Assembly: GCA_021817875.1 (NCBI GenBank)
Contig: JAKAFQ010000124.1
Coordinates: 1-9,681, forward strand
Reading direction: 5' to 3'
Length of the DNA stretch: 9,681 nt
Source of the DNA: Pseudomonadota bacterium
GTDB taxonomy: Bacteria; Pseudomonadota; Gammaproteobacteria; Steroidobacterales; Steroidobacteraceae
Below the pieces are notes generated by a model that saw nothing but the letters and a program-made list of their open reading frames with translations, was not told the DNA's origin and made no database searches. Position 1 is the first letter of the stretch. Every line of letters begins with the position of its first letter. Positions 1 to 7,358 of the stretch are shown here, in pieces. The position numbers were made by a program, and so were the translations under genes.

Positions 1-1299
<1,299 letters not shown>

Positions 1300-1322
1300 G
1301 GGATGCCGCTGCCGACCGTTTC

Positions 1323-1335
1323 GGCGCCAGGCGCC
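1323..1335. repeat. Small GC-rich inverted repeat between parE and parC
   Basis: GGCGC-CAG-GCGCC: a perfect 5-bp stem with a 3-nt loop, 24 bases after the parE stop. It sits just before a larger hairpin. There is no T-run after it, so it is not a classical intrinsic terminator. It may be part of a composite folded leader or mRNA-processing region between the two genes, or chance in GC-rich DNA. Confidence 0.35.
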
Positions 1336-1344
1336 ACCACACGT

Positions 1345-1369
1345 GCGGGGTCTGTGCGCCAGACCCCGC
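1345..1369. repeat. Perfect 10-bp hairpin between parE and parC (REP-like or attenuator candidate)
   Basis: GCGGGGTCTG (1345-1354), a 5-nt loop TGCGC, then CAGACCCCGC (1360-1369): every one of the ten pairs is Watson-Crick. A GTG precedes the stem, and the sequence after it (TGAATCCTGG) has no T-tract, so it does not look like a standard intrinsic terminator. The GGGGTC...GACCCC stem resembles REP-type palindromes dispersed in many proteobacterial genomes, but copy number cannot be judged from this window. It could also act as an mRNA-stabilising or attenuating hairpin between the subunit genes. Confidence 0.6.
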
Positions 1370-1381
1370 TGAATCCTGGCC

Positions 1382-1386
1382 GGAGG
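1382..1386 (+). promoter_or_regulatory. Ribosome binding site of parC
   Basis: GGAGG lies 7 nt before the ATG at 1394. Another ATG at 1389 is in a different frame, and this Shine-Dalgarno spacing favours 1394. Confidence 0.8.
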
Positions 1387-1393
1387 CCATGAC

Positions 1394-3658
1394 ATGCAAG
1401 ACCAGGAACTGAACTTCGAGGGCGTCGAGCGCCAGCCGCTGCGCGCCTTCACCGAGAAGGCGTACCTCGATTACTCGATGTACGTCATTCTCGATCGCGC
1501 GCTGCCCTCGATCGGCGACGGCCTGAAGCCGGTGCAGCGGCGCATCATCTATGCCATGAGCGAGCTCGGTCTCTCGGCCGCCTCGAAGCACAAGAAGTCC
1601 GCGCGCACCGTGGGCGATGTGATCGGCAAGTTTCATCCGCACGGCGACTCGGCCTGCTACGAGGCGATGGTGCTGATGGCGCAGCCGTTCGCCTACCGCT
1701 ATCCCATCGTGGACGGCCAGGGCAACTGGGGCTCGCAGGACGACCCGAAGTCCTTCGCGGCGATGCGCTACACCGAGGCGAAGCTCACCGCGTACGCCGA
1801 GGTGCTGCTCGGCGAGCTGGCGCACGGCACGGCCGACTGGACCCCGAATTTCGACGGCACGCTCGAGGAGCCGCTGATCCTGCCGGCGCGGCTGCCGAAC
1901 CTGCTGCTCAACGGCACATCGGGCATCGCCGTGGGCATGGCCACCGACATCCCGCCGCACAACCTGCGCGAAGTCGCCGACGCCTGCATCCAGCTGCTCG
2001 AGGACCCGGACGCGAGCACCGCCGCGCTGATGAAGCACATCAGGGGGCCGGACCTGCCCACCGGCGCGGAGATCATCTCACCGCGGGCGGACCTCAAGGC
2101 GTTCTACGAGACGGGCGTCGGCTCCTTCAAGGCGCGGGCGACCTACGAGATCGAGGACGGCGACGTGGTGATCACCGCGTTTCCGTACCAGGTTTCCCCG
2201 GCGCGGGTGCAGGAGCAGATCGCCGAGCAGATGCGCGCCAAGAAGCTGCCGATGATCGAGGACGTGCGCGACGAGTCCGACCACGAGCACCCGGTGCGCC
2301 TGGTGCTCGTGCCGCGCTCGAACCGTGTCGATCTGGTGGAGGTGATGCGCCACCTGTTCGCCACCACCGATCTGGAGCGCAACTACCGGGTCAACCTCAA
2401 CATCATCGGACTCGACGGCCGGCCGCGCGTGCTCGGACTGAAGAGCATTCTCGGCGAGTGGCTGCGGTTCCGCGTGGCCACGGTGAGACGGCGCCTCGGA
2501 CACCGCCTGGAGAAGGTGAGCCGGCGGCTGCACATCCTCGAGGGGCTGCTCGTCGTCTTTCTCAATCTCGACGAGGTGATCCGCATCATCCGGCGCGAGG
2601 ACGAGCCGAAAGCCGTGCTCATGAAGCGCCTGAAGCTCTCCGACGAGCAGGCCGAGGAGATCCTCAACACGCGGCTGCGCCACCTGGCGAAGCTCGAGGA
2701 GATGAAGATCCGCGAGGAGCAGCGGGCGCTCGCCGCCGAGCGGCGCGACCTCGAGGCGCTGCTGGCGAGCGAGGCGAAGCTCAAGCGCCTGGTGGCCGCC
2801 GAAATCCGCGCCGACGCCGACAGGCACGGCGATGCGCGCCGTACCCGCATCATCGAGCGCGAGGCGGCCCAGGCGATAGACGAGACGACGCTCATCGCCA
2901 ACGAGCCGGTCACCGTCGTGCTCTCGACCGGCGGCTGGGTGCGGGCGGCCAAGGGACACGACATCGAGCCGCGCTCGCTGTCGTACAAGAGTGGCGATGC
3001 GTTCCAGGCGCTGGCGCGCGGGCGCAGCCTGCAGCCGGCGGTGTTTCTCGACAGCACCGGCCGGACCTACTCGCTCGCGGCACACTCGCTGTCCTCGGCC
3101 CGCGGTCAGGGCGAGCCGCTTTCGGGACGGCTGAATCCGCCCGACGGCGCGCGGTTCGCCGGCGTCATCATGGGTGAGCCGGAGGACCTGTGGCTGCTCG
3201 CGAGCGACGCGGGCTACGGGTTCGTCGTGCCGCTTAAGGAGCTGATCACCGAGCGGCGCGCGGGCAAGACGGTGCTCAACGTGCCGGAGCATGCTCTGGC
3301 GCTGCCCCCGGCGCCGGTGCCTTCGCCCGATGCCCTGGTGGTGACGGTGAGCAGCGAGGGCAAGCTGCTCGCGTTCCCGGTGGGCGAGGTGCCGCAGATG
3401 CCGCGCGGCAAGGGCAACAAGCTGTACGACATCCCGGGGAGGAAGGCCGCTGCGCGCGAGGAGCTGCTCGCGGCGGTCGCGGTGGTGGCGCCGAAGGGCA
3501 GCCTCGTGCTGTGGTCGGGCGAGCGGCAAAAGGTCCTGGAATGGAAAGAGCTGCTGGCCTACCGCGGCGAGCGCGCCCAGCGGGGCACGCTGCTGCCGCG
3601 CGGCTGGCCGCGCGCCATCGACCGCCTGGAAGCCCTGCCGGCCGCGACGCCCGGCTGA
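1394..3658 (+). CDS. parC: DNA topoisomerase IV subunit A (ParC)
   Basis: DNA breakage-reunion subunit of topoisomerase IV, forming the heterotetramer with ParE. It has 754 residues, very close to the 752 of E. coli ParC. The winged-helix breakage domain holds the catalytic tyrosine in [10 protein letters not shown] (Tyr126). The quinolone-determining segment [10 protein letters not shown] at residues 81-90 has Ser86 and Glu90, equivalent to E. coli Ser80 and Glu84, so the common fluoroquinolone-resistance changes are absent. A coiled-coil arm follows at about 365-490 ([15 protein letters not shown] onward), then the C-terminal beta-pinwheel ([33 protein letters not shown]), which matches ParC. 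I saw no GyrA-box, so this is not GyrA. The start is ATG 1394 with GGAGG 7 nt upstream. It is probably co-transcribed with parE across a 94-bp gap containing a strong hairpin. Confidence 0.97.
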   Translation: MQDQELNFEGVERQPLRAFTEKAYLDYSMYVILDRALPSIGDGLKPVQRRIIYAMSELGLSAASKHKKSARTVGDVIGKFHPHGDSACYEAMVLMAQPFAYRYPIVDGQGNWGSQDDPKSFAAMRYTEAKLTAYAEVLLGELAHGTADWTPNFDGTLEEPLILPARLPNLLLNGTSGIAVGMATDIPPHNLREVADACIQLLEDPDASTAALMKHIRGPDLPTGAEIISPRADLKAFYETGVGSFKARATYEIEDGDVVITAFPYQVSPARVQEQIAEQMRAKKLPMIEDVRDESDHEHPVRLVLVPRSNRVDLVEVMRHLFATTDLERNYRVNLNIIGLDGRPRVLGLKSILGEWLRFRVATVRRRLGHRLEKVSRRLHILEGLLVVFLNLDEVIRIIRREDEPKAVLMKRLKLSDEQAEEILNTRLRHLAKLEEMKIREEQRALAAERRDLEALLASEAKLKRLVAAEIRADADRHGDARRTRIIEREAAQAIDETTLIANEPVTVVLSTGGWVRAAKGHDIEPRSLSYKSGDAFQALARGRSLQPAVFLDSTGRTYSLAAHSLSSARGQGEPLSGRLNPPDGARFAGVIMGEPEDLWLLASDAGYGFVVPLKELITERRAGKTVLNVPEHALALPPAPVPSPDALVVTVSSEGKLLAFPVGEVPQMPRGKGNKLYDIPGRKAAAREELLAAVAVVAPKGSLVLWSGERQKVLEWKELLAYRGERAQRGTLLPRGWPRAIDRLEALPAATPG

Positions 3659-3686
3659 GGACTCGCGGTGGCGGACTCGCGGCGGC
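3659..3686. repeat. Two tandem copies of a 14-bp unit after parC
   Basis: GGACTCGCGGTGGC (3659-3672) is followed directly by GGACTCGCGGCGGC (3673-3686); 13 of 14 bases match. The array begins on the base after the parC stop codon, and its second copy supplies the left arm of the adjoining inverted repeat. Function unknown; possibly a replication-slippage duplication. Confidence 0.6.
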
Positions 3687-3705
3687 CGATCCCGACGCCG
3701 CCGCG
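3678..3705. terminator. Candidate bidirectional terminator hairpin between convergent parC and the GGDEF/EAL gene
   Basis: CGCGGCGGC (3678-3686) and GCCGCCGCG (3697-3705) form a perfect 9-bp GC stem around a 10-nt loop. It lies in the 62-bp gap between two genes that end toward each other, where a shared terminator is expected. Neither side has a T-run, so a textbook intrinsic terminator is not shown; it may instead stabilise 3' ends or accompany Rho-dependent termination. Confidence 0.4.
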
Positions 3706-3720
3706 CTCCGCTCACCCGCC

Positions 3721-5391
3721 TCAGGTGTGCCCGACGGACACGGTGCGCTCCCCCTTCAACACCACATCCTCCGGGGCGTTGACGAAATAGCCCTGGATGT
3801 ATTCGACGCCGAGCTGCCACAACACCGCCATGGTGTTGGCGTCCTCGACCCGCTCGGCGATGGTGCGGATGCGCCGCTCGGTCGCCATTTCGGTCAGCGC
3901 CCGCACGTGCTGCTGGCGCTGTTTGTCGCGCGAGAGCACCTGCACCAGCGAGCCGTCGATCTTGACGAAATCGAGCGGCATCGATTCGAGCAGCGCCAGA
4001 CAGTGGCTGCCCGAGCCGAAGCTCTCGAGCGCGAAGCGAAATCCCCACTGGCGCAGCTTTTCGGCCAGAGCCCTGACGTGGGGGTGGGCGGCGCAGATCG
4101 CCTCGGTCACCTGGAAGCAGACGCGCTGCGGATCGGCGCGGGTCGAGCGGATGTGGCCGTCGAGCCAGGGGATGAACGAGGCATCCTGCACCGTGTCCTT
4201 CGAGAGCCGCACGAACAGGCAGGCCGGCCGTTGTTCGGCGGCGAGCGACAGCGACGTGCTGACCACCCAGCGGTCGATGTTCTTCAGCAGGTCGTTGCGT
4301 TCGGCCGCCGGCAGGAACTCCCCGGGCAGCACTTCCTTGCCGTGACTGTCGAGCATGCGCAGCAGCACGTCGAACATGCGCGGATCGCCGCCGCGCAGGC
4401 TCGCCACGGGCTGCTTCACCAGGCGGAAGCGGTTCTCGAGCAACGCCCCCTTGATGCGTTTGATCCAGATCTCGTCGTAGGCAACCGGGCCGCCGTCGCT
4501 GCCCCAGGAGGCGAGCGCCTGGTTGCCGCCGCGCTGGGCCGCTTTGAGGCAGGCTTCGGTCGCGGCCGCGATCCCGGCATCGATGTCCTTCAGGCCCGCC
4601 GCGACGAGGGCGAGGCCCACCGAGCAGGTCGTCGTCAGGGTCTTGCCTCTGATGGGTACGGCACGCCTGCCGGCCTCGGCCACCAGCTGGCGCGCCCAGA
4701 TCTGCAGGTCGCGTTCGTTGCCGCGGTGCAGCCACACGAGAAACCGCACGCCGCCGAAGCGGCCGGCGATCTCGCTCGGATGCAGGGTCTCTCTGAGCTT
4801 CCGGGCGAACCCGGCGAGCGCCTCTTCGCTCGCCGTGGCTCCGACGGAGCGCTCGATGGCGGCGAAGCGGTCGATTTTCACCATGGCGAGACATCTGACA
4901 CCGCCGTGAATCGGCACGTCGAGGCGGGTTCGCAGCGCCTCGAGCAGCTCGCGCCGATGCAACAGTCCTGTCGTCTGATCGTGACGCACGGCATGCTCGA
5001 GTTCCTCGATCCGCCCGCGGGCATCGCGCGGCCGGATCGGAACGGTGAGCAGAACGCAGGGCTGTCCCTGCTGCGCTGAGTCACACAGCGCGAGCGTGAC
5101 CTCGATGTTCTTCACGGTGCGGTCGGCGCACAGCACGCCGGCCTTGAGCGGATGGCCGCTCCAGCGGCCCTGCACGCAGGCCGCGAGCGCGCCTTTCAGC
5201 GCCGGACGAGACGGCTCGTCGAACAGATCCATCACCGGCTGTCCGAGCAGGTCGCTGCCGGAGCCGGCGAGCCCGACCCAGGCGGGATTGGCATCGACCA
5301 CGATGCCTTCCTGGATCTGCAGGATCGCGTCGGTCGGGTGCGCGGCGCCTGCCGGCACATCCTGCGGATCGGAAACAACGGGCTCGGACAA
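3721..5391 (-). CDS. PAS-GGDEF-EAL protein with degenerate active sites, FimX-like c-di-GMP effector
   Basis: From a TTG start at 5391 the protein has 556 residues: a PAS domain (about 17-120), GGDEF domain (about 135-300) and EAL domain (about 310-550), with no signal peptide or membrane segment. The GGDEF signature reads GGVRF (213-217) and the inhibitory RxxD site reads HPSE, so cyclase activity is unlikely. In the EAL domain EAL is DVL (341-343), the metal-binding Asn is Arg395, the first Glu of ExTE is Gln427, and DDFG is ESFG (456-459), so phosphodiesterase activity is also unlikely. QPVASLRGG, the Arg after DVLL, NIDRW, VKID, AERVED and QGYF remain, so ligand binding is possible. P. 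aeruginosa FimX (degenerate GGDEF and EVL, drives type IV pilus assembly) has this domain order plus an N-terminal receiver domain that is missing here. No pilus gene lies in the window, so function is inferred. The start was chosen because GGGAG lies 5 nt upstream and the frame before it looks non-coding. Confidence 0.85.
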   Translation of the reverse strand: MSEPVVSDPQDVPAGAAHPTDAILQIQEGIVVDANPAWVGLAGSGSDLLGQPVMDLFDEPSRPALKGALAACVQGRWSGHPLKAGVLCADRTVKNIEVTLALCDSAQQGQPCVLLTVPIRPRDARGRIEELEHAVRHDQTTGLLHRRELLEALRTRLDVPIHGGVRCLAMVKIDRFAAIERSVGATASEEALAGFARKLRETLHPSEIAGRFGGVRFLVWLHRGNERDLQIWARQLVAEAGRRAVPIRGKTLTTTCSVGLALVAAGLKDIDAGIAAATEACLKAAQRGGNQALASWGSDGGPVAYDEIWIKRIKGALLENRFRLVKQPVASLRGGDPRMFDVLLRMLDSHGKEVLPGEFLPAAERNDLLKNIDRWVVSTSLSLAAEQRPACLFVRLSKDTVQDASFIPWLDGHIRSTRADPQRVCFQVTEAICAAHPHVRALAEKLRQWGFRFALESFGSGSHCLALLESMPLDFVKIDGSLVQVLSRDKQRQQHVRALTEMATERRIRTIAERVEDANTMAVLWQLGVEYIQGYFVNAPEDVVLKGERTVSVGHT

Positions 5392-5396
5392 GGTGT

Positions 5397-5401
5397 CTCC
5401 C
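5397..5401 (-). promoter_or_regulatory. Ribosome binding site that decides a TTG start for the GGDEF/EAL gene
   Basis: On the minus strand GGGAG is followed by a 5-nt spacer (ACACC) and then TTG at 5391-5389. The in-frame ATGs farther upstream (5616, and two others near 5510 and 5484) have no comparable Shine-Dalgarno and would add an Arg/Ser-rich stretch with no domain. Confidence 0.55.
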
Positions 5402-5453
5402 GGACGTGACCGCCCCGTCTGCGAGGATCGTGCGGACAAGGCTCGACAAGTCC

Positions 5454-5496
5454 GTCGGAATCGTGACGCCCGAGCCGAGGGCATCCGGATTCCGAC
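5454..5496. repeat. Perfect 9-bp inverted repeat in the leader of the GGDEF/EAL gene
   Basis: GTCGGAATC (5454-5462) and GATTCCGAC (5488-5496) are exact reverse complements separated by 25 nt. If transcription starts just downstream of the -10 candidate at 5510-5515, this stem would form at the very 5' end of a roughly 110-nt leader. It could also be a repressor operator. It does not match a known c-di-GMP riboswitch fold as far as I can see. Confidence 0.45.
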
Positions 5497-5509
5497 AGGC
5501 TCCCGAGAC

Positions 5510-5515
5510 ATTCTA
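5510..5515 (-). promoter_or_regulatory. -10 box candidate for the GGDEF/EAL gene
   Basis: The minus strand reads TAGAAT, five of six matches to TATAAT, in an otherwise GC-rich gap. No good -35 box lies at 16-18 bp, as expected for an activator-dependent promoter; a CRP-like palindrome lies upstream at 5556-5571. The implied leader to the TTG start is about 110 nt. Confidence 0.35.
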
Positions 5516-5555
5516 GCGGAGGGGTGCGGCCTCGAACGGCGCCGGTTCTCAATTA

Positions 5556-5571
5556 TGTGCGATCCCGCACA
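5556..5571. promoter_or_regulatory. CRP/Vfr/Clp-like palindrome upstream of the GGDEF/EAL gene
   Basis: TGTGCGATCCCGCACA is TGTGC-N6-GCACA, the spacing and symmetry of CRP-family sites (consensus TGTGA-N6-TCACA) with one symmetric change in each half (8 of 10 core positions). Its centre is about 60 bp upstream of the start point implied by the -10 candidate at 5510-5515, the usual position of a class I CRP site. The evidence is only pattern and position; it could be a chance hairpin (6-bp stem, 4-nt loop). Confidence 0.35.
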
Positions 5572-5643
5572 GCCGCCGCGGTGCCGGCTCAGCCGGGCGT
5601 GCGTCGCGGGCAACACACGTCTGCCGTGCAGGCGTCGTTCGCG

Positions 5644-6663
5644 TCACAGGCGGGGCGACAGTACGACCTTTGCCGGCATTCCGGGCGTTTCGCGCACCAG
5701 CCGGGGCACGAGGTAGCCCGGCAGGCGCGCGGCGAGCGCACCGGCGAGCGCGCGGGCGCGCTCGTCCGGCACCGCGAAATGGGCCGCACCGCGCACCGGG
5801 TCGAGGGCGTGCAGGTAATAAGGCAGCACGCCGGCCTCGAACAACACCTCGGAGAGCTCCGCGAGCACGTCGGCGTCGTCATTGACCCCGGCGAGCAGCA
5901 CCGACTGATTGAGCACGGTCGCGCCGGCGGCGCGCAGCGCCGCGCAGGCCTGCGCCACCGGCGCGTCGATTTCCCGGGGGTGATTGACGTGCAGCACGAA
6001 CACGATCGGCAGCGCCGCCGAGCGCAAGCCCTGCAGCAGCCCCGCGTCGATGCGCGAGGGCAGCACCACCGGCTGGCGGGTGTGTACGCGGATGCGTCGC
6101 ACATGGGGGATGTTCGAGAGCGAGCGCACCAGGCTCGCCAGCCGCGCGTTGCTCAACGACAGCGGATCCCCGCCGCTCAGGATGATCTCCTCGAGCGAGG
6201 GGTCCCGGGCGATCTCGGCCAGCGCTTCGCTCCAGCGGGGCCCGCCGCCGCGCCCGGCGTACGGGAATTCCCGCCTGAAGCAATACCGGCAGTGCACGGC
6301 GCAGGTCGCCGTGGTGACCAGCAGCGCCCGGCCCCGGTATTTGTGCAGCAGAGCCGGGGCGCGCAGCGCCGCCTGCTCGCCGACGGGGTCGGCGCCGTAG
6401 CCGGGATGTTCGGCGAGTTCCTCGGCGAGCGGCAGGATCTGGCGCAGCAGCGGGTCGTGCGGATCGCCGCGGCGGATGCGGGCGAGGAAGCTGCGTGGCA
6501 CACGCAGCGGAAACACGGCGGCCGCCGCCGCGATCGCCGCCAGGCTGTGCGCCGGCAGGTCGAGCGCCTCGGCAAGCTCCTCGGGGCGGGTGATGGCGGT
6601 GGCGAGCTCCTGCTGCCAGGTGAGGCTGGGATGCTGGCGAGCGCGCACCGATGCCGTTATCAT
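5644..6663 (-). CDS. epmB: EF-P beta-lysylation protein EpmB (lysine 2,3-aminomutase family radical SAM enzyme)
   Basis: Converts (S)-alpha-lysine to (R)-beta-lysine, the donor that EpmA attaches to EF-P. It has 339 residues against 342 for E. coli EpmB (YjeK). The radical-SAM cluster motif CAVHCRYC (Cys121, Cys125, Cys128) is intact, followed by [42 protein letters not shown] glycine motif ([13 protein letters not shown]), [12 protein letters not shown] and [11 protein letters not shown] are family blocks. The short length and absence of the C-terminal extension of catabolic lysine aminomutases support EpmB. ATG 6663 fits the family N-terminus (the conserved Trp at residue 16), and AAGGG lies 6 nt upstream on the minus strand. 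It is divergent from efp with 90 bp between start codons. The first bases of the gene may carry the efp -10 box. Confidence 0.95.
   Translation of the reverse strand: MITASVRARQHPSLTWQQELATAITRPEELAEALDLPAHSLAAIAAAAAVFPLRVPRSFLARIRRGDPHDPLLRQILPLAEELAEHPGYGADPVGEQAALRAPALLHKYRGRALLVTTATCAVHCRYCFRREFPYAGRGGGPRWSEALAEIARDPSLEEIILSGGDPLSLSNARLASLVRSLSNIPHVRRIRVHTRQPVVLPSRIDAGLLQGLRSAALPIVFVLHVNHPREIDAPVAQACAALRAAGATVLNQSVLLAGVNDDADVLAELSEVLFEAGVLPYYLHALDPVRGAAHFAVPDERARALAGALAARLPGYLVPRLVRETPGMPAKVVLSPRL
6635..6663 (+). promoter_or_regulatory. Candidate efp promoter overlapping the start of epmB
   Basis: On the plus strand TATCAT (6658-6663) matches the -10 consensus at five of six bases; TGGCGA (6635-6640), a weak 3/6 match to the -35 box, lies exactly 17 bp upstream. 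The last three bases of the -10 are the complement of the epmB ATG. The implied efp leader is about 84 nt and would contain the inverted repeat at 6693-6720. Confidence 0.35.
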
Positions 6664-6669
6664 ACGCGG

Positions 6670-6674
6670 CCCTT
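6670..6674 (-). promoter_or_regulatory. Ribosome binding site of epmB
   Basis: The minus strand reads AAGGG, 6 nt before the ATG at 6663. It supports this start over the in-frame GTG five codons later. Confidence 0.55.
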
Positions 6675-6692
6675 TGAACGGAGAGGCTTGGG

Positions 6693-6720
6693 AGCCCGTC
6701 GTCGATCGGTCCGACGGGCT
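6693..6720. repeat. Perfect 9-bp inverted repeat between divergent epmB and efp
   Basis: AGCCCGTCG (6693-6701) and CGACGGGCT (6712-6720) are exact reverse complements separated by 10 nt. In a 90-bp divergent intergenic gap this could be a shared operator, or a stem-loop in the efp 5' leader ending 33 nt before the ATG. There is no T-run after it, so termination is unlikely. Confidence 0.5.
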
Positions 6721-6753
6721 GCTGCATTGTGCCGCTCCGGGTGCGAGAAAGAA

Positions 6754-7323
6754 ATGGCCAGCTACACTACCGCGGAGATCCGCTCGGGTCTCAAAGTCCT
6801 GCTCGACGGCGACCCGTACGCCGTGGTCGAGAACGAGTTCGTCAAACCCGGCAAGGGCCAGGCGTTCAACCGCATCAAGGTGCGCAATCTGAAAACGGGC
6901 CGCACCATCGAGAAGACCTTCAAGTCAGGCGACTCGCTCGAGGCCGCCGATGTGGTCGACACCGAGATGCAGTACCTCTACCAGGACGGGGATTTCTGGC
7001 ATTTCATGGTGCCCGACAATTTCGAGCAGTACACCGCAGGCAAGTCCGCGGTGGGCGAGAACGCCCAGTGGCTGAAGGAAGGCATCGTGTGCATCGTGAC
7101 GCTGTGGAACGGTGAGCCGCTGCTGGTCAGCCCGCCGGCGCACGTGGAGCTCAAGATCGTCGAGACCGATCCGGGACTGCGTGGCGATACCGCCACCGGC
7201 GGTCAGAAGCCGGCCAAACTCGAGACCGGAGCGGTGGTGCGGGTGCCGCTGTTCATCGACCAGGGAGAGAGCATCCGCATCGACACGCGCACCGGGCAGT
7301 ACGTCTCGCGCGCCAAGCAGTAG
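6754..7323 (+). CDS. efp: Translation elongation factor P
   Basis: EF-P enters the ribosome between the P and E sites and speeds peptide bonds at consecutive prolines. It has 189 residues (E. coli 188) and the three beta-barrel domains: KOW-like domain I (about 1-64), central OB domain (about 66-126) and C-terminal OB domain (about 130-189). The modified loop reads KPGKGQAF, with Lys34 as the acceptor; this is the lysine type served by EpmA/EpmB, not the arginine type rhamnosylated by EarP. Both modifying genes flank it, epmB divergently and epmA convergently. ATG 6754 gives the family N-terminus ([19 protein letters not shown]). The Shine-Dalgarno is weak (GAGAAAGA immediately upstream). The C-terminus GQYVSRAKQ is complete. 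Confidence 0.97.
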   Translation: MASYTTAEIRSGLKVLLDGDPYAVVENEFVKPGKGQAFNRIKVRNLKTGRTIEKTFKSGDSLEAADVVDTEMQYLYQDGDFWHFMVPDNFEQYTAGKSAVGENAQWLKEGIVCIVTLWNGEPLLVSPPAHVELKIVETDPGLRGDTATGGQKPAKLETGAVVRVPLFIDQGESIRIDTRTGQYVSRAKQ

Positions 7324-7333
7324 CGCGAGCGGC

Positions 7334-7358
7334 CGAGCGGTCGACTCAGGCCCGCTCG
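7334..7358. terminator. Candidate stem-loop between convergent efp and epmA
   Basis: CGAGCGG (7334-7340) and CCGCTCG (7352-7358) form a 7-bp perfect stem with an 11-nt loop containing the epmA stop codon (complement at 7346-7348). A second CGAGCGG at 7326-7332 could pair alternatively. The efp stop and epmA stop are only 22 bp apart, so any terminator must be shared or lie inside the opposing gene. There is no T-run on either strand, so the call is weak. Confidence 0.3.

Noticed and set aside
1621..1700. Quinolone-resistance changes in parC
   Set aside because: The equivalents of E. coli Ser80 and Glu84 are unchanged.
2078..4894. A 938-codon open frame on the minus strand running across parC and part of the GGDEF/EAL gene
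   Set aside because: It lies antisense to the parC domains and out of frame over the real minus-strand gene, its product is an Arg/Ala/His-rich low-complexity sequence with no motif, and such frames are expected when third positions are G/C.
3511..5079. A 522-codon plus-strand open frame over the GGDEF/EAL gene
   Set aside because: It is the complement of a gene with clear domains; composition is His/Arg/Ala/Gln-rich with no recognisable fold.
5584..5596. CCGGC-TCA-GCCGG stem downstream of epmB, considered as a terminator
   Set aside because: Only 5 bp, no T-run, and such short palindromes are common in this base composition.
5392..5616. N-terminal extension of the GGDEF/EAL protein to an ATG at 5616
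   Set aside because: The extra 75 residues are Arg/Ser-rich without domain, and a better Shine-Dalgarno precedes the TTG at 5391. Not fully excluded.
5392..5643. A c-di-GMP riboswitch in the leader of the GGDEF/EAL gene
   Set aside because: I could not identify the conserved core or tetraloop-receptor elements; only simple inverted repeats are visible.
5524..6753. An in-frame upstream extension of efp by about 410 codons
   Set aside because: It reads antisense through epmB, while EF-P has a fixed length near 188 residues and begins at 6754.
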